Shown one piece after another: positions 43,242-51,679 of a stretch of DNA of 64,000 nt (position 1 is its first letter; the number at the start of each line of letters is the position of its first letter). The notes under the pieces are model-generated. The model saw nothing but the letters and a program-made list of their open reading frames with translations. It was not told where the DNA came from and ran no database searches. Source of the stretch: Tuwongella immobilis (GTDB lineage Bacteria > Planctomycetota > Planctomycetia > Gemmatales > Gemmataceae); assembly GCF_901538355.1 (NCBI RefSeq), contig NZ_LR593887.1, forward strand, positions 1 through 64,000. The letters are read 5' to 3'. The translations under genes and the position numbers were made by a program.

Positions 43242-46200
43242 ATTTGCTGCTGCCCATCTACATCTCGTCGCATCGAGACGGAACGCAGAAGCGTTACCGC
43301 GTTCGACCAGTGTTTCAATCCGATCCCGAAGCGTGGCATGAGCGCATGGATCAGGCGGTGCTGCATTTCCAGAAACGGGTCGAAACCGTGCTGCGATATG
43401 AGGCGGAGAATGATCGCAATGATCCGCTCGCGGCCTGGTCCTTTCGTCCGGAATTGGTCTGGACGCGGGCCAATGTCGAACTCGATCTCCGCAGTCAGAT
43501 CCATCGGTTCCGATTGCCATTTGTGCGATTCACCCATTGGGGCAAAGCGATTGCTGTCTGTCCGGAATTCCCGGATGTCTGGTTCGATTGCCCGAGCGAC
43601 GATCAACTGGTGCCCCGTGCCAATCGAGTACTCACGCAGTGGCTCCGTCGGCAGCAGCAAGAAGCCCGCGAGGCCGACGCTCGGCAGCAGACCTTTCACG
43701 GGTTGCGCATCGAATCGTATCAGCCCCCTGCTTCGTTTCAGGGGAATGAATTGCTGGTGGAAGTGCGGCTCCCGAATCCGAAACGGAATGCAAAATCGCT
43801 GGGCATGCTGCTGGGTGGCGGCGAATCGATGTCTGGCCGGGAGGAATTGGCGCGGGTGGGCGAATCGCTGGATCGGCTCGATCCGGAACGCCGGATGCGC
43901 GCTTACGAACGCGAGGCCGAAGTCGAGCAGCTTCTCGCCTGGATGAATCAACCCAAGCCAATGCCATTGATGCTGGTGGGACCGCGATTGGTCGGGAAGA
44001 CGGCGTTGATTCACGAACTCATCGCGCGACGAAATGCCGGGCAGGATTCGCTTCGCAGTCGTGGCCAGCAGTTCTGGCATGTCTCGCCGGGCCGGTTGAT
44101 TTCCGGCATGAGTTTCGTGGGCCAATGGGAACAGCGCCTGCTGGTGATCCTGAAGCACATGCGGCGAAGTGGGCATGTGCTGGTGTTGGATGATCTGGTC
44201 GGCCTGTTTCGCGCGGGGCAATCGGCGAGTTCGATTCTGCACGTCGCCCAGGTGCTCAAGCCATTTCTGGAACGCCGCGAAATTCGACTGCTCGCCGAGA
44301 TCACTCCCGAAGCCTTGCGCGTGTTGCAAGAACTCGATCGCGGGTTCGCCGATTTGTTCGATCGGCTCCCCGTCCACGAGCCAAACCAAGCGACTGCACG
44401 CCGAATGGTCTACGCCGCCATGAGCGCACTCGAGGGGCAATTCCAGTGTCGATTCCCCTGGCAGGCGATGCCGACGGCATTCTCGATGCACCAATTCTTG
44501 GATCGCAGTTCCGCCCTCCCCGGCGGCGTGGTTCGTATTTTAGAACGCGCAGCGATTCAGTTTCGAGGCATGCAACAGCGGATGCTCGGGCAATCGACAC
44601 AGTCCAGAATCCCAATCGAGCAGCCGTCGTTTCCGTCCAGAATGATCGTATCCGGCATCCGCAGACTTTGTTTCCAGCAGTATCAAATCAGCAACGTCTA
44701 TGATGACCGCACGACGATTCGGAAAGACGATCTCCGCGAACGGATGGTTCAATCGGTGATCGGGCAACCCGAGGCCGTGGATGCCCTGATGGATCTGCTG
44801 TGGCTGATTCGCGCTCGGCTGAACGATCCGAAGCGGCCTGCGGCGTCGGTGCTGATGATGGGGCCAACGGGCGTCGGCAAGACTGAGTGCGCCCGCGCGT
44901 TGGCGACGTTGCTATTTGGCGATCCGCGCCGGATGATTCGATTCGACCTCAACGAATTCGGCGAGCCTGGCAGTGCGGCACGGCTCATTGGCACATTCCA
45001 TCATCCCGAAGGCTTGCTGACCGCCGCGGTGCGCAGTCAACCATTCTCGATCATTCTCTTCGATGAAATCGAGAAGGCGGATCAGGAAGTCGTTGACCTG
45101 CTGCTGCAAGTGCTGGGCGAAGGGCGGCTGACCGATGCGCTGGGGCGGACCGCCGACTTCACCAACACGCTCATTTTGATGACCTCGAATCTGGGAGTCA
45201 CCGAGGCGGAATCTTCCTTCGGGTTTGGCACCAGCGGCAACGCCGATCGTCGGGCGGTTTACCTGCGAGCGGCCCAGCGGGCGTTCCGTCCGGAATTCTT
45301 CAATCGCATCGATCGCATCGTGCCGTTCAACCGACTCACTCGGGAGCATATCCGCCTCATCGCCGATCGACAGGTGAAGCAACTGCTGGAGCGCGAAGGA
45401 TTGCGACAACGGCGGGTGGTCCTGCAGATTCTGCCTGCGGCGATCGAACGCATCGTCGAAATCGGCTTCGAGCCTACCCTTGGCGCGCGTGCTTTGAAGC
45501 GGAGTCTGGAACAGAACCTTGTCACTCCGCTGGCGATTCAAATGGCGGAAGTCACCCTCGATGCGATTTGGCAAATCGACGTGTTGCCCAACCGCCCCAC
45601 AACAAGCGGCCACACTCCAGATCCTCGCCCCGGAATTCGCCTTGGAATCCCCCCTGGAATTCGCGTGGTCGGGCGAATCCTGCCGACGGTGCCAACGGTG
45701 CCAACGGTGCCAGCCGTGTCGTCGGTTCCACCCGGCGAGACCGAGTCCGAGTCCGATCCGGCCATCGTGGCGTTGCCCCAACTGCGGCAGCGCATTCAGG
45801 CCATGCAAAAGCAGATCGATCACTGGCAGCGGCAGCACGGCATCGAAGTGGGCCGAGTCGAAAATCTCCGCTCGCTCTCCCCGCATCAGGAACACACGTT
45901 GCAATTGAAGGAACGCTTGTTGCTGATCCGCGATGCCATGCGGGAGTTGGAGCCGCGATCCAGCTTCGATTCCGAGGATGGGGCGTCGATCTCGATTTCG
46001 CCTTCCGCCGTGACGCGGAGTTTCCGACGCGGGCATCCCCGAGAAAATCGTTTCGGCAACATGACGCCGCCGATGCGGGAATTGCTGTCGCGGGAAGATT
46101 TGACGCTGTTGTTTCGGGAACTCGCCGTCGATGTACCGCCCACGGCGCAACTCCCGATTTTGGCATTGGACCGCCAATTGCGCGTGCTGGAAATCATGGC

Positions 46201-46792
46201 CGATCTGCCAATCGATGATTCGCAATTGGCATCGGAAGTGGTGTTGCTCGTCCGCATCAGTTCCATCATTCCGGAACAACTCCTCAACGGAATTTCGTTC
46301 TTCGATGTCCTCACGCAGATCTTCCATGCCTTCTCGCTGGGAGTGCAAATCGAACATGCCGCCGAAACCGATTCGCTGAATCGATTGACGGCCATTCGGC
46401 TGCTGGGGCTGCATGCCCAGCGCATCGCCGACCTGCTGGAAGGCACGCTGCTGATGGCACCGGAGGGGAATTCGTTCCTGCCGATTTCGTTTGTCCGGCC
46501 ACCCGAGTCAGTCGTCGCCCCGAACCAATCTCTGGCGGAAATCATCGTCGCTGCCCAACGCGCCGATTCCGAATGGGTCACCAACTTGGAATCGGGCCGG
46601 GCATCCGATTCGGTCGAGGTGTTTCCGTTGGGTCCGGTCTGGGGCATTCTCTTGAGCAATCGAAGCTGGTTCGATTTTTCCAGCGGCGGTTCCCACCGCG
46701 GTTTCTCGCTGGAATCGCTCACCTTATCGTGGCTCAATCGCTTGGATGCCCGCCGTCGGGATGCGCAATCCGCACCGGAATCGGGAGAGTAA
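43238..46792 (+). CDS. Clp-like double AAA+ protein B, with C-terminal extension
   Basis: 1184 residues, overlapping gene A by 4 bases. The N-terminal region (1-200) again has no recognised family. D1 has Walker A GPRLVGKTA at 248, Asp318-Asp319 instead of Asp-Glu in Walker B, and SFVG at 292-295. D2 has Walker A GPTGVGKTE at 542, Walker B FDEIEKA with Asp609-Glu610, and arginine finger RPEFFNR at 684-690. The D2 pore-loop segment after RLIG (582) is shortened as in gene A, and FGF is at 661-663. After D2 comes a linker with a triplicated 9-base unit (about 45690-45715, protein VPTVPTVPAV), a coiled coil (LRQRIQAMQKQIDHWQRQ), and a C-terminal domain of about 250 residues that may be PCRF-like. 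Confidence 0.85.
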   Translation: MNLLLPIYISSHRDGTQKRYRVRPVFQSDPEAWHERMDQAVLHFQKRVETVLRYEAENDRNDPLAAWSFRPELVWTRANVELDLRSQIHRFRLPFVRFTHWGKAIAVCPEFPDVWFDCPSDDQLVPRANRVLTQWLRRQQQEAREADARQQTFHGLRIESYQPPASFQGNELLVEVRLPNPKRNAKSLGMLLGGGESMSGREELARVGESLDRLDPERRMRAYEREAEVEQLLAWMNQPKPMPLMLVGPRLVGKTALIHELIARRNAGQDSLRSRGQQFWHVSPGRLISGMSFVGQWEQRLLVILKHMRRSGHVLVLDDLVGLFRAGQSASSILHVAQVLKPFLERREIRLLAEITPEALRVLQELDRGFADLFDRLPVHEPNQATARRMVYAAMSALEGQFQCRFPWQAMPTAFSMHQFLDRSSALPGGVVRILERAAIQFRGMQQRMLGQSTQSRIPIEQPSFPSRMIVSGIRRLCFQQYQISNVYDDRTTIRKDDLRERMVQSVIGQPEAVDALMDLLWLIRARLNDPKRPAASVLMMGPTGVGKTECARALATLLFGDPRRMIRFDLNEFGEPGSAARLIGTFHHPEGLLTAAVRSQPFSIILFDEIEKADQEVVDLLLQVLGEGRLTDALGRTADFTNTLILMTSNLGVTEAESSFGFGTSGNADRRAVYLRAAQRAFRPEFFNRIDRIVPFNRLTREHIRLIADRQVKQLLEREGLRQRRVVLQILPAAIERIVEIGFEPTLGARALKRSLEQNLVTPLAIQMAEVTLDAIWQIDVLPNRPTTSGHTPDPRPGIRLGIPPGIRVVGRILPTVPTVPTVPAVSSVPPGETESESDPAIVALPQLRQRIQAMQKQIDHWQRQHGIEVGRVENLRSLSPHQEHTLQLKERLLLIRDAMRELEPRSSFDSEDGASISISPSAVTRSFRRGHPRENRFGNMTPPMRELLSREDLTLLFRELAVDVPPTAQLPILALDRQLRVLEIMADLPIDDSQLASEVVLLVRISSIIPEQLLNGISFFDVLTQIFHAFSLGVQIEHAAETDSLNRLTAIRLLGLHAQRIADLLEGTLLMAPEGNSFLPISFVRPPESVVAPNQSLAEIIVAAQRADSEWVTNLESGRASDSVEVFPLGPVWGILLSNRSWFDFSSGGSHRGFSLESLTLSWLNRLDARRRDAQSAPESGE

Positions 46793-46796
46793 CCCC

Positions 46797-49106
46797 ATGC
46801 CAACCTACCGATTCGATGCCGTGCAATGGGCCTCTCAAACGGGCGGCATCTTCGTGCGTCTGGTCGATCCGGGCATCTTCGATGGTGTCGGTTTCGGCGT
46901 GACCGCTCGCGATGCCCTGGCCGATCTGCGCGACCGACTCGAACATGCCTACGAATACGATCAGCCGATTGTCACGCCGCTCACCAACCTGAAGCGCGTG
47001 CGCATGAAAGTTGCCGTGCGCGCATCGTATGTGGTCGGCAACCGCGTCATCCCCGTTCAGGAACCGATTCCACTTCGCGTTGATGTCATTCAAGCGGATT
47101 TGGACGCGGATCGCATTCATGGCTTCCTGCCAATTCTGGGGCGAGTCTTCCAGATGGAACGCACGGAGACGTTGCGCTCGGTGGTAGAGCGGGTCGTGGC
47201 TCAGGCATTGGAACGCTGCGATCCGGCGATGATTGCCAACGCGCTGCCGCCCGCCGAGATGCAATTGATTCCCTTCCCCGTGCGGATTCGGGAAGGCTCG
47301 CCACGCCGACGATTCCGATTCGATGAACTCGCCACCGTGCGCTCGGTTGCGGATGCGCTCACCGATCCGGCCAATCGCAAGCAGATCCCACGGGCGTTGG
47401 GGAGTCCCACCTTTCATCAGGATTTGGCCGCCGATCTGGTGAAAACCTCCAACAATTTCGTGATTGTCGGGGCCGCCGGCCAAGGCAAAACCACGCAGTT
47501 GCTCGAAGCGATTGGGTACACACAATCCCCGCAATTCCTGGCGAGCGTGGATCAATCCCCGGAATTGATTCCGGCTGTTGATCCCAATGCGCCGAAGCTG
47601 TGCCGATACTGGCGGACCTCTGCCGGGCGATTGATCGCCGGGATGAAATATCTCGGGCAATGGGAAGCGCGGGTCGAAACGATCATCGCCGAACTCGGCA
47701 GCGTGAGTGGTATCCTGATCGTCGATCGGCTGCTCGATTTGCTGATGACCGGCGGTGCCGACGAAACCGATTCGCTCGCGGCGTTTCTGCTCCCGTATCT
47801 GCAACGGGGCGAACTGCGGATGATCTGCGAGGCAACCCCCGCGGAGCTGGATGCGTGCCGACGGTTGATGCCCGGCTTCATCGATGCGTTTGTCGAGCGG
47901 TCAGTTCCGGAATTTAACAAGTCCGAAGCAATGGAGATTCTCCGCAAGATTCTCACGCCGCCGCCCGGAAATACCACCCTGCAGATTGCCCCGGAGTTGT
48001 CGGATCAGTTATTCCAACTGGTGCAACGATTCGAGCCGGATTCGGTCTTCCCCGGCGCTGCCGTCCGGCTCGCCCGCGATCTGCTCAAAGGCGCGGTGCG
48101 GAGTCGGGCCAGTTCCCTGGACGGCGATGACCTCATCCGCTTCTACCGCGAACGAACCGGCCTGCCCGATCGCTTCCTGCGCATCGATTTACCCGTCACT
48201 CGCCAGTCGCTGCTGAGCGAATTTCGGGCATCCGTCATCGATCAAGAACCTGCCATCGAAGCCGCCGCGGACCTGGTGATGCGCTTCAAGGCGTCGCTCA
48301 ATGATCGCCAACGACCAATCGCCGTCATGCTCTTCTGCGGACCCACCGGCGTGGGCAAGACCGAACTCGCCCAAACACTCGCGCGATGTTTCTTCGGACA
48401 CTCCGAACGCAACCGCCACGATCCCGGCCTGATCCGACTCGATATGAGCGAGTACACCCAATTCGGTTCCGCCAGCCGACTGCTGGGAATCGATGGCGGC
48501 GAACCCAGCCTGCTCATCCGCAAAGTCCGGCAACGTGCGTTCCGCGTCATCCTCCTCGATGAATTCGAGAAGGCGTCCCCCGACCTCTTCGATGCCCTTA
48601 TGACCCTGTTCGACGAAGGTCGACTCACCGACCGCTATGGCCGCGAAACCAGCTTCCGTTCCACCGTGATTCTGCTCACCTCGAACCTCGGTGCCGGCAG
48701 CGGACCCAGCCTCGGCTTCGCCACCGGGACCGGCGGCCCCGATTATGTCGCTGCCGTCCGCAAAGCCTTCCGCCCCGAATTCTTCAACCGGCTCGATGCC
48801 ATCGTCCCATTCGCGCCACTCTCGCCGATCACCGTTCGTCGCATCGCCGAGAAAGAACTCGCTGCCATCGCCACCCGCGAAGGCATCCGCGATCGTCACC
48901 TCACCCTCCATTGGCACCCCGCCATCATCGATCGACTCACCCAAATCGGCTTCGACCTCCGATTCGGCGCCCGACCCATGCAACGCGCCATCGAACGCGA
49001 AATCGTCACCCCACTCGCCAACTTCCTCCTCACCCTCCCCACTCTCCATCACGCCCACCTCACCGCCACCCTCTCCCCCCACTCCCAAGTCGTGTTCACC
49101 CTGTGA
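46797..49106 (+). CDS. Clp-like double AAA+ protein C
   Basis: 769 residues, starting 4 bases after gene B with GGGAGAG upstream. The N-terminal region (1-190) begins with a beta-rich segment MPTYRFDAVQWASQTGGIFV. D1 has Walker A GAAGQGKTT at 225, Asp310-Arg311 in Walker B (Glu lost), and the most Clp-like pore loop, KYLG, at 284-287. D2 has Walker A GPTGVGKTE at 515, Walker B LLDEFEKA with Asp588-Glu589, arginine finger RPEFFNR at 659-665, and the same missing GYVG segment after RLLG (561). LGF at 639-641 is identical to the ClpP-binding tripeptide of some ClpC proteins. There is no C-terminal extension beyond the D2 small domain. The last 80 codons are strongly C-ending. Confidence 0.86.
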   Translation: MPTYRFDAVQWASQTGGIFVRLVDPGIFDGVGFGVTARDALADLRDRLEHAYEYDQPIVTPLTNLKRVRMKVAVRASYVVGNRVIPVQEPIPLRVDVIQADLDADRIHGFLPILGRVFQMERTETLRSVVERVVAQALERCDPAMIANALPPAEMQLIPFPVRIREGSPRRRFRFDELATVRSVADALTDPANRKQIPRALGSPTFHQDLAADLVKTSNNFVIVGAAGQGKTTQLLEAIGYTQSPQFLASVDQSPELIPAVDPNAPKLCRYWRTSAGRLIAGMKYLGQWEARVETIIAELGSVSGILIVDRLLDLLMTGGADETDSLAAFLLPYLQRGELRMICEATPAELDACRRLMPGFIDAFVERSVPEFNKSEAMEILRKILTPPPGNTTLQIAPELSDQLFQLVQRFEPDSVFPGAAVRLARDLLKGAVRSRASSLDGDDLIRFYRERTGLPDRFLRIDLPVTRQSLLSEFRASVIDQEPAIEAAADLVMRFKASLNDRQRPIAVMLFCGPTGVGKTELAQTLARCFFGHSERNRHDPGLIRLDMSEYTQFGSASRLLGIDGGEPSLLIRKVRQRAFRVILLDEFEKASPDLFDALMTLFDEGRLTDRYGRETSFRSTVILLTSNLGAGSGPSLGFATGTGGPDYVAAVRKAFRPEFFNRLDAIVPFAPLSPITVRRIAEKELAAIATREGIRDRHLTLHWHPAIIDRLTQIGFDLRFGARPMQRAIEREIVTPLANFLLTLPTLHHAHLTATLSPHSQVVFTL

Positions 49107-49134
49107 GTGGGTGTGTGTGGAGTGGAGTTTGGAG

Positions 49135-49350
49135 TGTGGGACGCTGTGGGTGTGGTGTGGGACGCTGTCCCACGCCCTGGCCAAGGGAACGGCGTCCCCT
49201 TGGCGAACCCCGTCTTCGCTCCGGTCATTTTCCGAGACAGAATTTGTCTGCGACAAATCCCGCCTCGGAAAATGCTCGTCGCGGTGGGCCACCTTTGGGC
49301 TTGCTGGCGGGGGACTCTCGTTGGCTGTCGCCACACTTCGGTCATTCCTC
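49135..49350 (+). repeat. Left arm of repeat copy 2
   Basis: Carries GTGGGACGCTG twice, the palindrome GTGGGAC-GCT-GTCCCAC, and the nested hairpin CATTTTCCGAG / CTCGGAAAATG with inner ATTTGTC / GACAAAT. The hairpin and its flanks are essentially identical to copy 1. Confidence 0.84.
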
Positions 49351-49381
49351 AGCCGCGTTCGGTGATGTCGGGGAATCGACG

Positions 49382-49514
49382 ATTGGAGCGAGTTGATCCC
49401 TCGTTCATGCGGGCTGTCGATGTTGTTTCGACTTGCAGAATGGAACGAATCGTTGCTGGGAATGACGTGCTGGAATCGGCAGCCAGTTCGCGGATATGGA
49501 TCGCAGACTCCAAT
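49382..49514. repeat. Core of repeat copy 2, bounded by ATTGGAG / CTCCAAT
   Basis: ATTGGAG (49382-49388) and CTCCAAT (49508-49514) flank the core. Inside, blocks 49381-49420 and 49477-49519 correspond to reverse complements of copy 1 blocks. The stretch between them is 56 bases here against 19 in copy 1, so an insertion or deletion has also occurred. Confidence 0.75.
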
Positions 49515-49549
49515 CGCACCATCCCCGGTATCAACAAATCTGGCTGAGG

Positions 49550-49773
49550 AGTCACAGAAGTGGGGCGTCAGCCAGCGAGCGATCCCCGCCGAAGAGCCCA
49601 AAGGTGGCCCCCGCGAGGAGCATTTTTCGGGGTGAGCGGATTGACGCAGTCAGCCGATCGCCCCGAAAAATGATCGGAGCGAGACGGGGTTCGCCAAGGG
49701 GCTTTCAAGTCCCTTGGCCAGGGCCGTGGGACAGCGTCCCACACTCACACCCACAGCGTCCCACACTCACGCC
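49550..49773 (-). repeat. Right arm of repeat copy 2
   Basis: Contains the hairpin CATTTTTCGGGG / CCCCGAAAAATG (about 49621-49672) with the same interior as the copy 1 right arm. It ends with inverted GTCCCAC units (GTGGGAC-AGC-GTCCCAC near 49727-49743). Confidence 0.82.
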
Positions 49774-49785
49774 CACATCCCTCAA

Positions 49786-51522
49786 TCAGGCCGGGATGCG
49801 GAGGGATTGCAGGATGGCGGGGAGGGGGAGGGTATTGAAGACATTTTGGGGGGTGAGCCAGCCACGGCGGGCGACGTTGACGCCGTAGCGGAAGAGGGCG
49901 AGTTCGTCGGTGGAGTGGGCATCGGGGTTGATGACGAGTGGGATGCCGAGGGCTTTGGCGCGTTTGACATAGATCCAATCGAGATCGAGCCGGGAGGGTT
50001 GTGCATTGATTTCGATCATTTTGCGATGCTCGGCAGCGGTTTGCAGGACTTCGTCGAGATTGACTTTGTAGCCATCGCGGCGGAGCAGGAGTCGGCCGGT
50101 GGCGTGGCCGAGCATGGTGGTGGCGGGATGTCGGAGGGCTTTGCAGATGCGGGCGGTTTGCTCCTCGATGGGCAGATCGAAGTAGGTATGCACGCTGATG
50201 ACGACGTAATCCAACTCGGCAAGCAGGTCGTCATCGTAGTCGAGATCGCCATTTTTGAGGATGTCGCATTCGATGCCTTTGAGGATACGGAAGCCATCGA
50301 GTTGCTGATTGAGTCGGTCGATTTCGGCGATTTGGTGTCGGACGCGCTCGGGACTGAGTCCACGGGCGACGGTGAGCGATTGGGAGTGATCGCCGATGCC
50401 GAGGTACTCGAAGCCAAGGGCTTTGGCGGCGAGTGCCATTTCTTCGAGAGTGTTGACGCCGTCGCTGTAGGTGGTGTGGTTGTGGAAGACGCCGCGGATG
50501 TCGCTGGCTTCGACGAGTTTGGGCAATGCGTGTTGGGTGGCGGCTTCAATTTCGCCGGTATCTTCGCGGAGTTCGGGCGCGATCCAATCCAGTCCCAGGG
50601 CGGCGTACAGATCCGCTTCGGTCTCGCAGGCGACGCGGGAATTCGGGCCGGCGAGTTCGTATTCGTTCAGCTTCCAACCGCGATCGGTGGCCAATTGGCG
50701 CAGGCGGATGTTGTGTTCTTTGCTGCCGGTGAAGTGGACCAAGGCGGAGGCGAACTGATCGGGCTTCACCACGCGCAGGTCGGCTCCGAGGGTGATTCGG
50801 TGCCCATGCGTGACCCACTCGGCAACGATGCTGGATTTGGTTTCACCTTGGCCGACGATGTGGCGAACTTCCGGCAGCGTGCAGAATGCCTGCATGATTG
50901 GCGCGGAATCTTCGGCGGCAACCAGCAAGTCGATGTCTTTGCTGGTCTCGCGACGGCGGCGGAGGCTTCCGCATAGCTCGGCACGCAGCACACCGGGCAG
51001 CGCGCGAATCCGCTCCAGGAGCATCAGCCCGAGTGGCAACGATTGATCGATCCGCACCCGCTCTCCCACGGATTCGATGAAGGTCAGCCCGTCCAAAATC
51101 TTCTGCTGCGTCTTCTCGCCGAATCCCTTCAATCCCGCGACTTTCCCACCGATGCAGGCGACGCGAAGTGTTTCCAGCGAGTCGATGCCCAAGCTGGTGT
51201 TGAGGGCACGCACCTTCTTTGGCCCAAGTCCGGGGATGCGGAGCATGGCGATGAGGCCAGGCGGAGTGACGGCACGCAGTTCTTCCAGCACGTCGGCGGT
51301 GCCGGTCTTGGCGAGTGAGAGGATGACTTCGCGAAGGGTTTCGCCGATGCCGCGGACCTTGGCGAGTTTGCCGGTAGCGATGAGCGTATCGAAATCGCCT
51401 TCGAGTTGCTCGATGGTTCGGGCCGCGCCGTGATAGGCTTTGGTGCGAAAGGCATCGTCGCCGCGGAGTTCCATCAGCGTGCCGATGAGTTCCAGATGTG
51501 CTGCGACTTCCTCTTTGGTCAT
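49786..51522 (-). CDS. polX: PolX family DNA polymerase with PHP domain
   Basis: 578 residues. The N-terminal 8-kDa-like and helix-hairpin-helix regions (1-150) include IPGLGPKKVRALN. The nucleotidyltransferase core has GSLRRRRETSKDIDLLVAA with the metal-binding Asp pair. The PHP phosphoesterase domain begins at FHNHTTYSDG and continues with GIGDHSQS and the late NAQPSRLDLDW and INPDAHSTD. This is the standard bacterial PolX layout: gap-filling synthesis in base excision repair plus a 3'-exonuclease/phosphatase activity in the PHP part. The last third of the gene has C-ending codons, as do other genes beside the repeat element. Confidence 0.93.
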   Translation of the reverse strand: MTKEEVAAHLELIGTLMELRGDDAFRTKAYHGAARTIEQLEGDFDTLIATGKLAKVRGIGETLREVILSLAKTGTADVLEELRAVTPPGLIAMLRIPGLGPKKVRALNTSLGIDSLETLRVACIGGKVAGLKGFGEKTQQKILDGLTFIESVGERVRIDQSLPLGLMLLERIRALPGVLRAELCGSLRRRRETSKDIDLLVAAEDSAPIMQAFCTLPEVRHIVGQGETKSSIVAEWVTHGHRITLGADLRVVKPDQFASALVHFTGSKEHNIRLRQLATDRGWKLNEYELAGPNSRVACETEADLYAALGLDWIAPELREDTGEIEAATQHALPKLVEASDIRGVFHNHTTYSDGVNTLEEMALAAKALGFEYLGIGDHSQSLTVARGLSPERVRHQIAEIDRLNQQLDGFRILKGIECDILKNGDLDYDDDLLAELDYVVISVHTYFDLPIEEQTARICKALRHPATTMLGHATGRLLLRRDGYKVNLDEVLQTAAEHRKMIEINAQPSRLDLDWIYVKRAKALGIPLVINPDAHSTDELALFRYGVNVARRGWLTPQNVFNTLPLPAILQSLRIPA

Positions 51523-51679
51523 GGCCCGTCCCTTTCATGCAACCGGGGATTGAGTGGGATGATTGTACCATTCCGCCGCGCATCGGGGGAATGTCGGATG
51601 GAAACGCCACGACCCGCGAGCGGATGTGGGGGACATCCATCGCGGGTCGAGCGATTATCGTCGTGAACGTCTCACCGCA

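Larger units (their letters stand above)
49135..49773. repeat. Dispersed inverted-repeat element, copy 2
   Basis: Homologous to 15529-16142 and, like it, placed about 30-50 bases after the stop codon of a plus-strand gene. It fills the whole gap between AAA+ gene C and polX. The outer arms have the same orientation as in copy 1; the core does not. Short open frames inside, such as the one over 49189-49345, mirror those in copy 1 and are not credited as genes. Confidence 0.85.

Noticed and set aside
39912-49106. Reading the three AAA+ genes as ClpB disaggregases or a type VI secretion ClpV
   Set aside because: The D2 GYVG loop and D1 catalytic Glu are missing, an xGF tripeptide absent from ClpB is present, and no secretion genes are near.
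49714-50976. 420-codon plus-strand frame opposite polX
   Set aside because: Mirror of polX codons. PolX on the minus strand has HhH, nucleotidyltransferase and PHP motifs in correct order.
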